From DASUBN01 sp035691665 (GTDB lineage: Bacteria; Pseudomonadota; Gammaproteobacteria; Natronospirales; REEB76), in assembly GCA_035691665.1 (NCBI GenBank), contig DASSIS010000079.1, positions 1-27,366 of the forward strand: a DNA stretch of 27,366 bases, written 5' to 3'. The notes beneath the pieces are model-generated. The model was given only the letters and a program-made list of their open reading frames with translations, was not told where the DNA came from and ran no database searches. Made by a program: the position numbers and the translations under genes. Of this stretch, positions 13,240 to 20,404 are shown piece after piece (positions within the stretch are counted from its first letter, which is position 1; each line of letters starts with the position of its first letter).

Positions 13240-15222
13240 ATGAAAAAAGCACTGAAAATCACCGGCATCGTCGTTGGGATATTCGTGCTCCTGGTCATCG
13301 TGCTGGCGCTCACCCTGCCTTTCCTCATCAACCCGAACCGCTTCAAGGACGACATCGCCGCGGCGGTGAAGGAGAGGACCGGCCGCGAGCTCGTGATCCA
13401 GGGTGACATCAAGCTCTCCATCTTCCCCTGGCTCGGCCTGCAGATCGGGCCGATGGAACTGTCCAACGCGCCGGGTTTCGGCGGCGCACCCTTCGCGGCC
13501 ATCAACGAGACCGACGTGCATGTGCACTTCTGGCCGCTGCTGCACCGTCGGGTCGAGGTGGGCGAGGTGAAGCTCGACGGGCTCACCCTCGACCTCGAGC
13601 TCGACGCCAACGGCCACAGCAACTGGCACGACATCAGTGAGCGGCTGTCGCGCAGCACCGCCGGTGCCGGCAGCGAGGGGGATTCCGGCGGCGCCGGACT
13701 CAGCATGGAAGGCTTGAGCGTCACCGACAGCCAGGTGCGCTGGACCAACGCCGAGAAGCACCAGCAATACAACATCACGGACTTCACGCTGACCCTCGGC
13801 GCCTTCGCGCCGGCCCAGCCCGTGACCATGAAATCGGGGTTCGATTTCACCGGCACCAATCCGGCGGTGCAGGGTCATGTGGATTTCGACGGCACCGGCA
13901 CGGCCGATTTCGCCCACAAGATCTACAGCACCGACGGCGCGAAGCTGGAGCTGCAGGCGAAGGGTGATGCGGTGCCGGGCGGCACGGTGGATGCGGTCTT
14001 CCAATGGCAGCATGAGGCCCTGAACCTCGACAGCAACACCATGGCCGTCAACGGCCTGGCGGCGACGCTCTACGGGCTGCAGCTCAGGATGGACGTCCAG
14101 GGCAAGGACATCTCCAAAGCGCCGAGCTACACCGGCACGCTCAAGGTCGACCGCTTCACACCACGCGACGTGCTGAAGGCGCTCGGCCGCACCCTGTTCA
14201 CCAACACCCGCGATCCGGCAGCGCTCGGCAACGCCACCGTGGCGTTCACCTTCGTCACCAACCCCGGTTCCGCCGCGCTCAACGGCGTGGACATCGTGCT
14301 CGACGACACCCATCTCACCGGCACCGCCGAGATCAAGGATTTCAAGACCGATGCCCTGGGCTTCGACCTCACGGCCGACAAGCTCGACGCGGACCGCTAT
14401 CTCCCGCCCCAGCAGCCCGGCACGCCCGACCGGCCGCGCGAGGCGGTGGACGTGGACAAGATCGGTATCCCGCTGCGCACCCTGCGCAGCCTGGACCTGT
14501 CCGGCCACCTGCACGTGGGCCAGTTCACGCTGCTGAACGCCAAGGCCGCGAATCTCGACATGGGCATCAGCGCCCAGGGCGGGCAGGTGCGCTTCGATCC
14601 ACTGAGCGCCTCGCTCTACAACGGGGCCTTGAGCGGCGACATCCAGATCGATGCCGCCACGGATTCCCCGGAGGTGTCCGAGAACCTGAAGCTCGAGGGC
14701 GTGCAGCTCACTGGACTCTCCCAGGACCTCGCCGGTTCCGACCGCATCGCCGGCACCCTGGATCTCGACAGCGCGATCCATGCCCTCGGCCGCACCGTGG
14801 GCGAGCTTCGCCACACCGTCACCGGCCGCCTGAGCTTCGCCATCAAGAACGGCAGCCTGGGCGGCGTGAATGTGTGGGATGCGGTGGTGCGCGCCTACGC
14901 GGACGCGCATCATCAGCCGGCCCCGCCATCGGCCGTCCCGCGCACCCCCTTCGGCGAGTTGCGCGGCAGCGCTACCATGAGCCGCGGCCTGCTCACCAAC
15001 CGCAACTTCTCCGCCTCTCTGCCGAACCTGGCGCTGAGGGGCGCGGGCCGCCTGGATCTCGTGGGGCTCGCCGTGGATTACAGTCTCACCGGCAAGGTGC
15101 TCGGCACGCCACGCTCCGCGCCGGGCATCGACCTCGGTGGTCTGAAAGGCGCGAGCGTGCCCTTGAAGGTCACCGGCACGCTCTTCGATCTCGACGTGCA
15201 GCCGGAGTTCGGCCGGAAGTGA
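13240..15222 (+). CDS. asmA: AsmA family envelope protein
   Basis: This 660-residue protein starts with a cytoplasmic MKKALK, then a membrane anchor (about residues 7-30), then LPFLINPNRFKDDIAAAVKERTGRELVIQGDIKLSIFPW, the AsmA N-terminal signature. Long beta-rich repeats and a C-terminal AsmA domain follow (LSFAIKNGSLGGVNVWDAV and GAGRLDLVGLAVDYSL). AsmA-like proteins form periplasmic grooves thought to carry phospholipids to the outer membrane. Neither the ATG at 13240 nor that at 13225 has a strong ribosome site; I prefer 13240 because it gives a normal N-terminus. The gene precedes a START-like protein, mutY and yggX. The antisense 772-codon open frame over this gene is a GC-rich shadow. 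Confidence 0.88.
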   Translation: MKKALKITGIVVGIFVLLVIVLALTLPFLINPNRFKDDIAAAVKERTGRELVIQGDIKLSIFPWLGLQIGPMELSNAPGFGGAPFAAINETDVHVHFWPLLHRRVEVGEVKLDGLTLDLELDANGHSNWHDISERLSRSTAGAGSEGDSGGAGLSMEGLSVTDSQVRWTNAEKHQQYNITDFTLTLGAFAPAQPVTMKSGFDFTGTNPAVQGHVDFDGTGTADFAHKIYSTDGAKLELQAKGDAVPGGTVDAVFQWQHEALNLDSNTMAVNGLAATLYGLQLRMDVQGKDISKAPSYTGTLKVDRFTPRDVLKALGRTLFTNTRDPAALGNATVAFTFVTNPGSAALNGVDIVLDDTHLTGTAEIKDFKTDALGFDLTADKLDADRYLPPQQPGTPDRPREAVDVDKIGIPLRTLRSLDLSGHLHVGQFTLLNAKAANLDMGISAQGGQVRFDPLSASLYNGALSGDIQIDAATDSPEVSENLKLEGVQLTGLSQDLAGSDRIAGTLDLDSAIHALGRTVGELRHTVTGRLSFAIKNGSLGGVNVWDAVVRAYADAHHQPAPPSAVPRTPFGELRGSATMSRGLLTNRNFSASLPNLALRGAGRLDLVGLAVDYSLTGKVLGTPRSAPGIDLGGLKGASVPLKVTGTLFDLDVQPEFGRK

Positions 15223-15280
15223 AGTGATCGGTGCGGGCCGCGGGAATAAGCCCCATCGAGGCTGGGTCCCTTGAAAGGTA

Positions 15281-15297
15281 GGGTCCGCCCCGGACCC
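15281..15297. other. Hairpin upstream of the START-like gene
   Basis: A 7-bp perfect stem GGGTCCG/CGGACCC with loop CCC lies 17 nt before the start at 15315. It has no T-run. It may be a weak terminator of the asmA-type message or a leader structure. Confidence 0.3.
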
Positions 15298-15314
15298 GTC
15301 CGCCGGGAACGTAG

Positions 15315-15923
15315 ATGCGTAGCTTTGTAGCCGCATTATGTCTCGGTGTCGCCGCTTCTGCCGGCGCCGCCGATGTCCGTTCGCTGGTGGTGACCCGCGA
15401 GGGGGACGCCTACAGCGTGAGCGCGGACGCATTCCTCGCGGCGCCGCCGGCCGCAGTGTACGCGGTGCTGACCGATTACGACCACCTGACGCGCGTCTCG
15501 AGCGCGGTGCAGAAGAGCCGGGCGGTGCAACGGCTCGACGGAGGCGATACCCTGGTGTACACCGACAGCCGGGTCTGCGCCCTGTTCTTCTGCCGGCACG
15601 TGATCGAGCTGCAGCGCTACAGCAAGCCCGACGCCGAGGATCTCTTCGCCGAGGTGATCCCTGAGCAGAGCAACCTCAAGATGGGCAAGACCCATTGGCA
15701 CCTGGAGCCCGAAGCGGACGGCACGCGCCTGCATTGGGAGATGACCGCGGTGCCGAATTTCTGGGTGCCGTGGTTCATCGGCGCCGCGCTCGTGGAGCGT
15801 GGCCTGCGCATCGAAGGCCGGCATGGCATGCTGGGCGTCGAGAAGCTCGCGCGTGAGCGCGCCCATCTGCCGCCCCTGGAGAGCGAGTCGAAGGATGCCC
15901 AAGAGAAGAAGAACAGCGGCTGA
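15315..15923 (+). CDS. Secreted START-like (SRPBCC) protein
   Basis: This 202-residue protein has a signal peptide (MRSFVAALCLGVAASAGAAD, cleavage near residue 19). The mature part matches the polyketide cyclase/START-like helix-grip fold: FLAAPPAAVYAVLTDYDHLTRVSSAVQKS at the N-terminus, then HWHLEPEADGTRLHWEMTAVPNFWVPW late in the domain. Such folds bind lipids or other hydrophobic ligands. It sits between the AsmA-type gene and mutY, whose start lies inside its 3' end (15895). A lipid-related periplasmic role together with AsmA is plausible but inferred. The C-terminal tail is highly charged. Confidence 0.78.
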   Translation: MRSFVAALCLGVAASAGAADVRSLVVTREGDAYSVSADAFLAAPPAAVYAVLTDYDHLTRVSSAVQKSRAVQRLDGGDTLVYTDSRVCALFFCRHVIELQRYSKPDAEDLFAEVIPEQSNLKMGKTHWHLEPEADGTRLHWEMTAVPNFWVPWFIGAALVERGLRIEGRHGMLGVEKLARERAHLPPLESESKDAQEKKNSG

Positions 15924-17010
15924 TCCGGATTTCGGGCGGCGCCTGCTCGCCTGGTTCACGCGCCACGGCCGCCATGACCTGCCTTGGCAGAAGCGCACCA
16001 CCCCTTACCGGGTGTGGGTCTCGGAGATCATGCTGCAGCAGACCCAGGTGGCCACGGTCATCCCCTATTACGACCGATTCATGCGCCGCTTCCCGGATGT
16101 GAAGCGCCTCGCGGCCGCGCCGCTCGATGAGGTGCTGCACCTCTGGACGGGTCTCGGTTACTACGCCCGGGCGCGCAACCTGCATAAGGCCGCGCAGCGC
16201 GTATGCGCCGAGCACGGTGGCCGCTTCCCCGAGGGCTTCGAGGACGTGGCGGAGCTGCCCGGTATCGGTCGCTCCACCGCCGGCGCCATCCTGGCGCTCT
16301 CCCGCGACCAGCGGCATCCGATCCTGGACGGCAACGTGAAGCGCGTGCTCGCGCGCCACGGCGCCATCGCCGGTTGGCCCGGGGACAAGAAGGTCGAGAC
16401 GAAGCTCTGGGCCCTGGCGGAGGCCTACACGCCCCGGCGCCGGGTGGCGGAATACACCCAGGCCATCATGGATCTCGGTGCCACGCTCTGCACCCGCAGC
16501 AGACCCCGTTGCGCCGCCTGCCCCGTGGCGGAAGGCTGTCGGGCCCATGCCGCGGGCCGCGAGACCCGTTACCCCGAGGCGCGTCCCCGCAAGGCCTTGC
16601 CGGTGAAACGCACTCGCATGCTCCTAGTGCGGGATGGGCAAACGGTGTTGCTGCAGCAACGCCCGCCCGCGGGACTCTGGGGGGGACTCTGGAGCTTCCC
16701 CGAGATCGCGGCGGGTGCCGATCCGCGCGATTGGTGCCGGGAGCGCTTCGGTGCGGCGCCTGACGCCTGTATAGTGCGCCCCGTGCTGCGGCACAGCTTC
16801 AGCCACTTCCATCTGGACATCGAGCCCGTGGAGCTCAGGTTGCCGAAGATGTCGGCGCGCGCGGCGGAGGGGGAGGAGCGCTGGTATCGCCTGGACAAGC
16901 CGGCGCGTCTCGGGCTCGCGGCGCCGGTGAAGAACCTGTTGCAGGCTTTGGCGGAAGGACCAGGAGAGGATCACGATGGCGCGCACGGTCAAATGCGTCT
17001 TGTTGGGTGA
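15895..17010 (+). CDS. mutY: A/G-specific adenine glycosylase
   Basis: This 371-residue enzyme removes adenine mispaired with 8-oxoguanine. The catalytic Glu is E44 in SEIMLQQTQV, the helix-hairpin-helix is LPGIGRSTAGAIL (about 121-133), and the catalytic Asp is D145 in ILDGNVKR. The [4Fe-4S] cysteines are C199, C206, C209 and C215, the exact MutY spacing. A NUDIX-like C-terminal domain (about 235-350) contributes to 8-oxoG recognition. The ATG at 15895 lies within the previous gene; a longer frame to 15799 is unlikely. The 3' end overlaps yggX by 35 nt, which explains the unusual last residues. Confidence 0.96.
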   Translation: MPKRRRTAADPDFGRRLLAWFTRHGRHDLPWQKRTTPYRVWVSEIMLQQTQVATVIPYYDRFMRRFPDVKRLAAAPLDEVLHLWTGLGYYARARNLHKAAQRVCAEHGGRFPEGFEDVAELPGIGRSTAGAILALSRDQRHPILDGNVKRVLARHGAIAGWPGDKKVETKLWALAEAYTPRRRVAEYTQAIMDLGATLCTRSRPRCAACPVAEGCRAHAAGRETRYPEARPRKALPVKRTRMLLVRDGQTVLLQQRPPAGLWGGLWSFPEIAAGADPRDWCRERFGAAPDACIVRPVLRHSFSHFHLDIEPVELRLPKMSARAAEGEERWYRLDKPARLGLAAPVKNLLQALAEGPGEDHDGAHGQMRLVG

Positions 17011-17245
17011 GGAGCTGCCGGGCCTGGAGCGGCCGCCCTATCCCGGGCCCTTGGGCCAGCGCATCTACGAGCAGGTCTCCCAGCAGGCCTGGCAGCAGTG
17101 GCTGCGCCACCAGACCATGCTCATCAACGAATACCGGCTCTCGGTGATTGAGCCCAAGGCTAGGAAGTTTCTCGAAGCCGAGATGGAAAAATTTTTCTTC
17201 GGCGGCGGAGCTGAGAAACCAGAGGGTTACAAACCGCCGGAGTGA
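16976..17245 (+). CDS. yggX: YggX-type Fe(II)-trafficking / oxidative damage protection protein
   Basis: This 89-residue protein has the usual YggX length. MARTVKCVLLGEELPGLERPPYPG with the conserved Cys7 matches the family start, followed by GQRIYEQVSQQAWQQWLRHQTMLINEYRL and the EMEKFFFGGG segment. YggX proteins protect iron-sulfur enzymes under oxidative stress and help the MutY cluster in enteric bacteria. The gene overlaps mutY and is translated in another frame, the classical mutY-yggX pair. It converges on egtD with 9 bp between stops. Confidence 0.95.
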   Translation: MARTVKCVLLGEELPGLERPPYPGPLGQRIYEQVSQQAWQQWLRHQTMLINEYRLSVIEPKARKFLEAEMEKFFFGGGAEKPEGYKPPE

Positions 17246-17254
17246 ATTGAACGC

Positions 17255-18232
17255 TCAGGTCTTCGGCCGCAGGCAGGCCACGCAGAAGTAGCCGCGGTCA
17301 TCCAGCCAGTGCTTGTCCATGATGAGGCCGGCCTTGCAGGCGAGGGCCTTCAAGCCTTCCACCGTGTATTTATAGGAGCGCTCGCTCAGGATGTGCTCGC
17401 CGGCGTGGAAGCCGAAGCGCTCCCCGGCCACCGTCACCACCTGCCGCTCCAGGCTTACGAGATGCATCTCGATGCATTGCTCCGTCTCGTTGTAGCCCGC
17501 CCGGTGCCGGAACCGGGCCAGGTCGAAGTTGCCGCCGAGCTCACGGTTGATGCGCTCCAGCAGGTTGAGGTTGAAAGCGGCGGTCACCCCCGCCGCATCG
17601 TCGTAGGCGCGGTGCAACACGGTACGGTCCTTCTGCAGGTCCACACCGATGAGCAGCGCGCCGCCGGGACCGGCTAGGTGGCGCATATGGTCCAGGAGCC
17701 GTACCGCTTCGGCGGGAGCGAAGTTCCCCAGGGTCGAACCGGGGAAATACACCGCATTCCGTTTCGCTTTCCGGCTGGGGGCCGGCACCTCGAAAGCCTG
17801 GTTGAAGTCGGCACAGACCGGCAACACCTCGAGCTCGGGATAGAGCCGGCTCAGGCGCTCCGCCGCGGCCAGGAGATGGCTGCGCGAGATGTCCACGGGC
17901 ACGTAGGCCACGGGGCGTTGCAGGTGCTGCAGCAGCAGGCGCGTCTTCAGGCTGCTGCCGCTCCCCGGCTCCACCAACAGGAGCTGGCTGCCGAGCGCTG
18001 CCGCCATCTCCGCCACGTGGGTCTCCATGATGCCGAGCTCGGTGCGGGTGAGGTAATACTCCGGCAGCTCGCAGATGGCGTCGAAGAGCTCCGAGCCGCG
18101 TGCATCGTAGAAATACTTGCAGGGCAGGGTCTTCTGTCCCTCGCTCAAGGACGTGAGCACGTCCAGGCGCATGCGGTCCTGGCGCGGCTCATAGTCGCGC
18201 AGCATCACCGAGAGGGCCGGGGAGAGGCTCAT
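17255..18232 (-). CDS. egtD: L-histidine N(alpha)-methyltransferase (ergothioneine synthesis)
   Basis: This 325-residue protein is of EgtD length. It trimethylates histidine to hercynine with three SAM molecules, the first step of ergothioneine synthesis. Markers are KTLPCKYFYDARGSELFD near residue 35, CELPEYYLTRTELGI (residues that contact the amino acid substrate), VEPGSGSSLKTRLLL as SAM motif I, FPGSTLGNF, and a C-terminal LSERSYKYTVEGLKAL. The ATG at 18232 follows the egtB stop by 1 nt, so the two are co-translated. The longer open frame to 18460 overlaps egtB and is rejected. Confidence 0.94.
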   Translation of the reverse strand: MSLSPALSVMLRDYEPRQDRMRLDVLTSLSEGQKTLPCKYFYDARGSELFDAICELPEYYLTRTELGIMETHVAEMAAALGSQLLLVEPGSGSSLKTRLLLQHLQRPVAYVPVDISRSHLLAAAERLSRLYPELEVLPVCADFNQAFEVPAPSRKAKRNAVYFPGSTLGNFAPAEAVRLLDHMRHLAGPGGALLIGVDLQKDRTVLHRAYDDAAGVTAAFNLNLLERINRELGGNFDLARFRHRAGYNETEQCIEMHLVSLERQVVTVAGERFGFHAGEHILSERSYKYTVEGLKALACKAGLIMDKHWLDDRGYFCVACLRPKT

Positions 18233-18233
18233 C

Positions 18234-19514
18234 TCAGGCGTCCTTTGCGAGCCGGATCCCCGCGAACTGCCAGCGCTGGTGGGGGTAGAAGAAGTTGCGG
18301 TAGCTGGCACGCATGTGGTCCCCGGGGGTGACGCAGCATCCGCCGCGCAACACCAGCTGGTTGGCCATGAACTTGCCGTTGTATTCGCCGAGGGACCCAC
18401 CGAGTGGCTTGAAGCCGGGGTAGGCGCTGTAGGGACTCGCGGTCCATTCCCACACGTCACCGTATATCTGGGTGAGATCCGCGGCGTTCGAGGGCGCCGG
18501 ATGGAAACGGCCCTGCTCCAGGAAATTGCCCATGACCGGTTGTTCCGACGCGAGGCTCTCCCATTCAGCTTCGGTGGGCAGGCGCGTGCCGGCCCAGCGG
18601 GCGTAGGCGTCCGCCTCGTAATAGCTCACGTGGGAGACAGGCGCATCCGCTTCGATTGCCTTGCGCCCGCCCAGGGTGAATTCGGTCTCCAAGTCCGCGC
18701 TCCAATATAGAGGCCGATCCCAGCCTTCGCGCCGCACCGTGGTCCAGCCGTCCGAGAGCCAGAGCTCCGGGATCCCGTAGCCGCCGGCACGGATGAACTC
18801 CCGGTATTCGGCATTGCTCACCGGCCGCGTCGCCATGGCATGGGCCGGCACCATCTCCGGATGGCGCGGGGTCTCGTTGTCGAAGGCGAAGCCTTGTCCG
18901 TCATGGCCGATGGATACCTGACCGCCGTGGCGGGGGAGATATTTCAGCGGCGCTGCGCGGGCGGGCTTGGGCGCGGGGAGCTCGCGCCACACGGGGTCGA
19001 GGGGGTTCAGGGAGAAGAGGTGCTTGATGTCCATGAGCAGCAGTTCCTGGTGCTGCTGTTCATGGTTGATCCCTAAGGTCACGAGGGCCGCGAACTCGGG
19101 GTCGTCGCCGCGTTGCTCCAGCAAGATCCCGAGTCCCGTGTCCACGTGCTCGCGGTAGCGGAGCACGTCCGCCGCCAAGGGGCGGGTGAGCAGGCCCCGG
19201 GACGGCCGCGGGTGCATGGCGCCCACGGTGTAGTAATAGGAGTTGAAGAGGTAGCCGTAGTCTGGGTGGAAGGGCCGATAACCAGGCAGTCGCGGCTCCA
19301 GCAGGAAATGCTCGAAGAACCAGCTCGTGTGGGCGAGGTGCCATTTGCTCGGGCTCGCCTCCGGCATGCTCTGCACCGCCATGTCTTCCGGTGCGAGGCC
19401 GCGGCAGAGCTCCACGGTCACGGCCCGCACCGCCTGCAAGCGCTCCAGCAGGGAGCGGGGGGCGGCGGGTGCCGTGGCGGCGCGGCGCGGCAGAGGGGTG
19501 ACGGGGGTGGGCAT
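18234..19514 (-). CDS. egtB: Ergothioneine synthase EgtB (sulfoxide synthase)
   Basis: This 426-residue non-heme iron enzyme joins hercynine to a thiol donor using oxygen. The N-terminal DinB-like part carries the iron-binding histidines: WHLAHTSWFF (about residues 58-67) and HEQQHQE (H151, H155 plus E157). The C-terminal formylglycine-generating-enzyme-like domain has TRLPTEAEWE, YGDVWEWTASPY and VLRGGCC. Whether it uses gamma-glutamylcysteine or cysteine cannot be decided by eye; no egtA, egtC or egtE gene is nearby. The ATG at 19514 is preferred over one at 19562, which lies on the likely -35 box. Confidence 0.92.
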   Translation of the reverse strand: MPTPVTPLPRRAATAPAAPRSLLERLQAVRAVTVELCRGLAPEDMAVQSMPEASPSKWHLAHTSWFFEHFLLEPRLPGYRPFHPDYGYLFNSYYYTVGAMHPRPSRGLLTRPLAADVLRYREHVDTGLGILLEQRGDDPEFAALVTLGINHEQQHQELLLMDIKHLFSLNPLDPVWRELPAPKPARAAPLKYLPRHGGQVSIGHDGQGFAFDNETPRHPEMVPAHAMATRPVSNAEYREFIRAGGYGIPELWLSDGWTTVRREGWDRPLYWSADLETEFTLGGRKAIEADAPVSHVSYYEADAYARWAGTRLPTEAEWESLASEQPVMGNFLEQGRFHPAPSNAADLTQIYGDVWEWTASPYSAYPGFKPLGGSLGEYNGKFMANQLVLRGGCCVTPGDHMRASYRNFFYPHQRWQFAGIRLAKDA

Positions 19515-19532
19515 GGCGGTATCTCTGGGGTC

Positions 19533-19562
19533 AGGGTAGGCCGGGCTCAAGGGAGCTGTCAA
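19533..19562 (-). promoter_or_regulatory. Probable egtBD promoter
   Basis: On the minus strand TTGACA (19562-19557), an 18-nt spacer and TACCCT (19538-19533) precede the egtB start at 19514. It lies back to back with the tRNA-Phe promoter 16 bp away. Confidence 0.45.
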
Positions 19563-19577
19563 AACGCCGTCAAGCCC

Positions 19578-19606
19578 TTGACCCGGCAGGCGTTCGCCGG
19601 TCTAAT
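19578..19606 (+). promoter_or_regulatory. Probable promoter of tRNA-Phe
   Basis: TTGACC (19578-19583), a 17-nt spacer, then TCTAAT (19601-19606). A GC-rich segment just downstream is typical of stable-RNA promoters. The leader to the tRNA would be about 65 nt. Confidence 0.5.
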
Positions 19607-19678
19607 AGCCGCCCTTCGAGCGTATTTCAGACGGTTTCCCTGGGATTTTGGCGGAGAAACAGCTAAAAGCATCGAGAC

Positions 19679-19754
19679 GGCCAGGTAGCTCAGTTGGTAG
19701 AGCAGCGGATTGAAAATCCGCGTGTCGGTGGTTCGATTCCGCCCCTGGCCACCA
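19679..19754 (+). tRNA. tRNA-Phe(GAA)
   Basis: The cloverleaf is complete. The acceptor stem is GGCCAGG with CCTGGCC, the D-arm holds GCTCAGTTGGTAGAGC, and anticodon stem arms CGGAT/ATCCG enclose the GAA anticodon. The variable region and T-arm read GTGTCGGTGGTTCGATTCC, and CCA is encoded (19752-19754). Fragments of its T-arm and 3' end recur in the next 650 bp. Confidence 0.96.
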
Positions 19755-19813
19755 TCTTTTTTCAAGTCAAAATTTAGTCCCTTAGTGTCATCACCCGCTG
19801 TCAAAAAATTGAT

Positions 19814-19851
19814 GGCGGAATCGAACCACGTCAAATCAGTTCCGCCCCTGG
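19814..19851. repeat. Inverted and direct fragments of tRNA-Phe
   Basis: GGCGGAATCGAACCAC (19814-19829) is the exact reverse complement of tRNA-Phe 19728-19743, covering 16 nt of the T-arm. TTCCGCCCCTGG (19840-19851) is an exact direct copy of 19737-19748. Together they form a GGCGGAA/TTCCGCC hairpin about 60 nt after the tRNA. Shorter related pieces occur at 19954-19967, 20214-20226 and 20375-20391. Confidence 0.7.
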
Positions 19852-20140
19852 GCGAGATTCAGCCAAAGCACAGCTTTGGCTGAGTCGAGCGCTCGGACAG
19901 GATGTCCGGGCTGGAAGGCACACCATGGATGGGTCAGTGGGTCTTTAAGATAGCTGGAATCGAACACCATTTTATCGGCGGTTCGAGCGGCACGCTTCGC
20001 TATCCTTGCTGCGCGCGCCTTCCCGGGGCGGACATGCGCTCCGCTTCCTGCTCCGCGCCTGGTCCAGGGTATACGTACCTGTATACCCGCTCGAAGCAAT
20101 GCTTCGAGCCCTGGCCGCCCGCTCGGCCTGCTGACCGAGC
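19852..20140. repeat. Hairpin-ladder repeat, locus F (units on both strands)
   Basis: Minus-strand unit: 19861-19881 (AGCCAAAGC/GCTTTGGCT) and 19894-19908 (CGGAC/GTCCG), with leader GTCCATGGTG-like sequence at 19911-19935. Plus-strand unit: leader CTTCCTGCTCCGC (about 20044-20056), then GTCCAGGG. Its first hairpin is 20067-20088 (GGGTATAC/GTATACCC) and its second is 20089-20109 (GCTCGAAGC/GCTTCGAGC), framed by CCGC and GCCC. A third stem, GCTCGG/CCGAGC (20121-20140), has the same frame. The region holds no gene that I can support. Confidence 0.75.
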
Positions 20141-20141
20141 C

Positions 20142-20155
20142 CACCCCTGGCCACC
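20142..20155 (+). repeat. Copy of the tRNA-Phe 3' end
   Basis: CACCCCTGGCCACC matches the tRNA-Phe 3' terminus (19740-19753) at all but one or two positions and keeps its orientation. With the tRNA it brackets the locus F hairpins as a direct repeat about 400 bp apart. Confidence 0.45.
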
Positions 20156-20257
20156 CAATCCTTGTTGTTAATTTAGGCTGTCGCGATTCCTGATGGCTAT
20201 CAGGAAATTGCGCGGCGGAATCGAACGTACGCCGATTTCGCCTTTCCAGGGCAACCG

Positions 20258-20312
20258 TCCGTCCCGGGGTATGGTCCTGGTATACCCTCTCGAACTGATG
20301 CTACGGGCCATG
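20258..20312 (+). repeat. Decayed hairpin-ladder unit, locus G
   Basis: The GTCCCGGGGTAT start, TCCTGG loop and TATACCC arm resemble the first hairpin of loci E and F. The following CTCTCGAA segment and the ACGGGCC end correspond to the second hairpin, but its arms no longer pair well. I read it as a degenerate copy upstream of the MocR gene. Confidence 0.45.
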
Positions 20313-20404
20313 GAAGCTCACTCCACCTGCCGGCCTCGCTAGCGTGGGCCGCCCAGGCATGACCTATAGTGTTGGGCGGTATCGAACACGGTCGGGAGCA
20401 CAGA

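Noticed and set aside
13114..15432. A 772-codon open frame on the minus strand opposite the AsmA-type gene
   Set aside because: It lies fully antisense to a convincing gene and its translation is low-complexity (His, Glu, Val, Gly, Ala rich) with no recognisable domain; it is a GC-rich shadow.
19559..19834. A 91-codon minus-strand frame over tRNA-Phe
   Set aside because: It is antisense to the tRNA; frames across tRNAs like this are a common annotation artefact.
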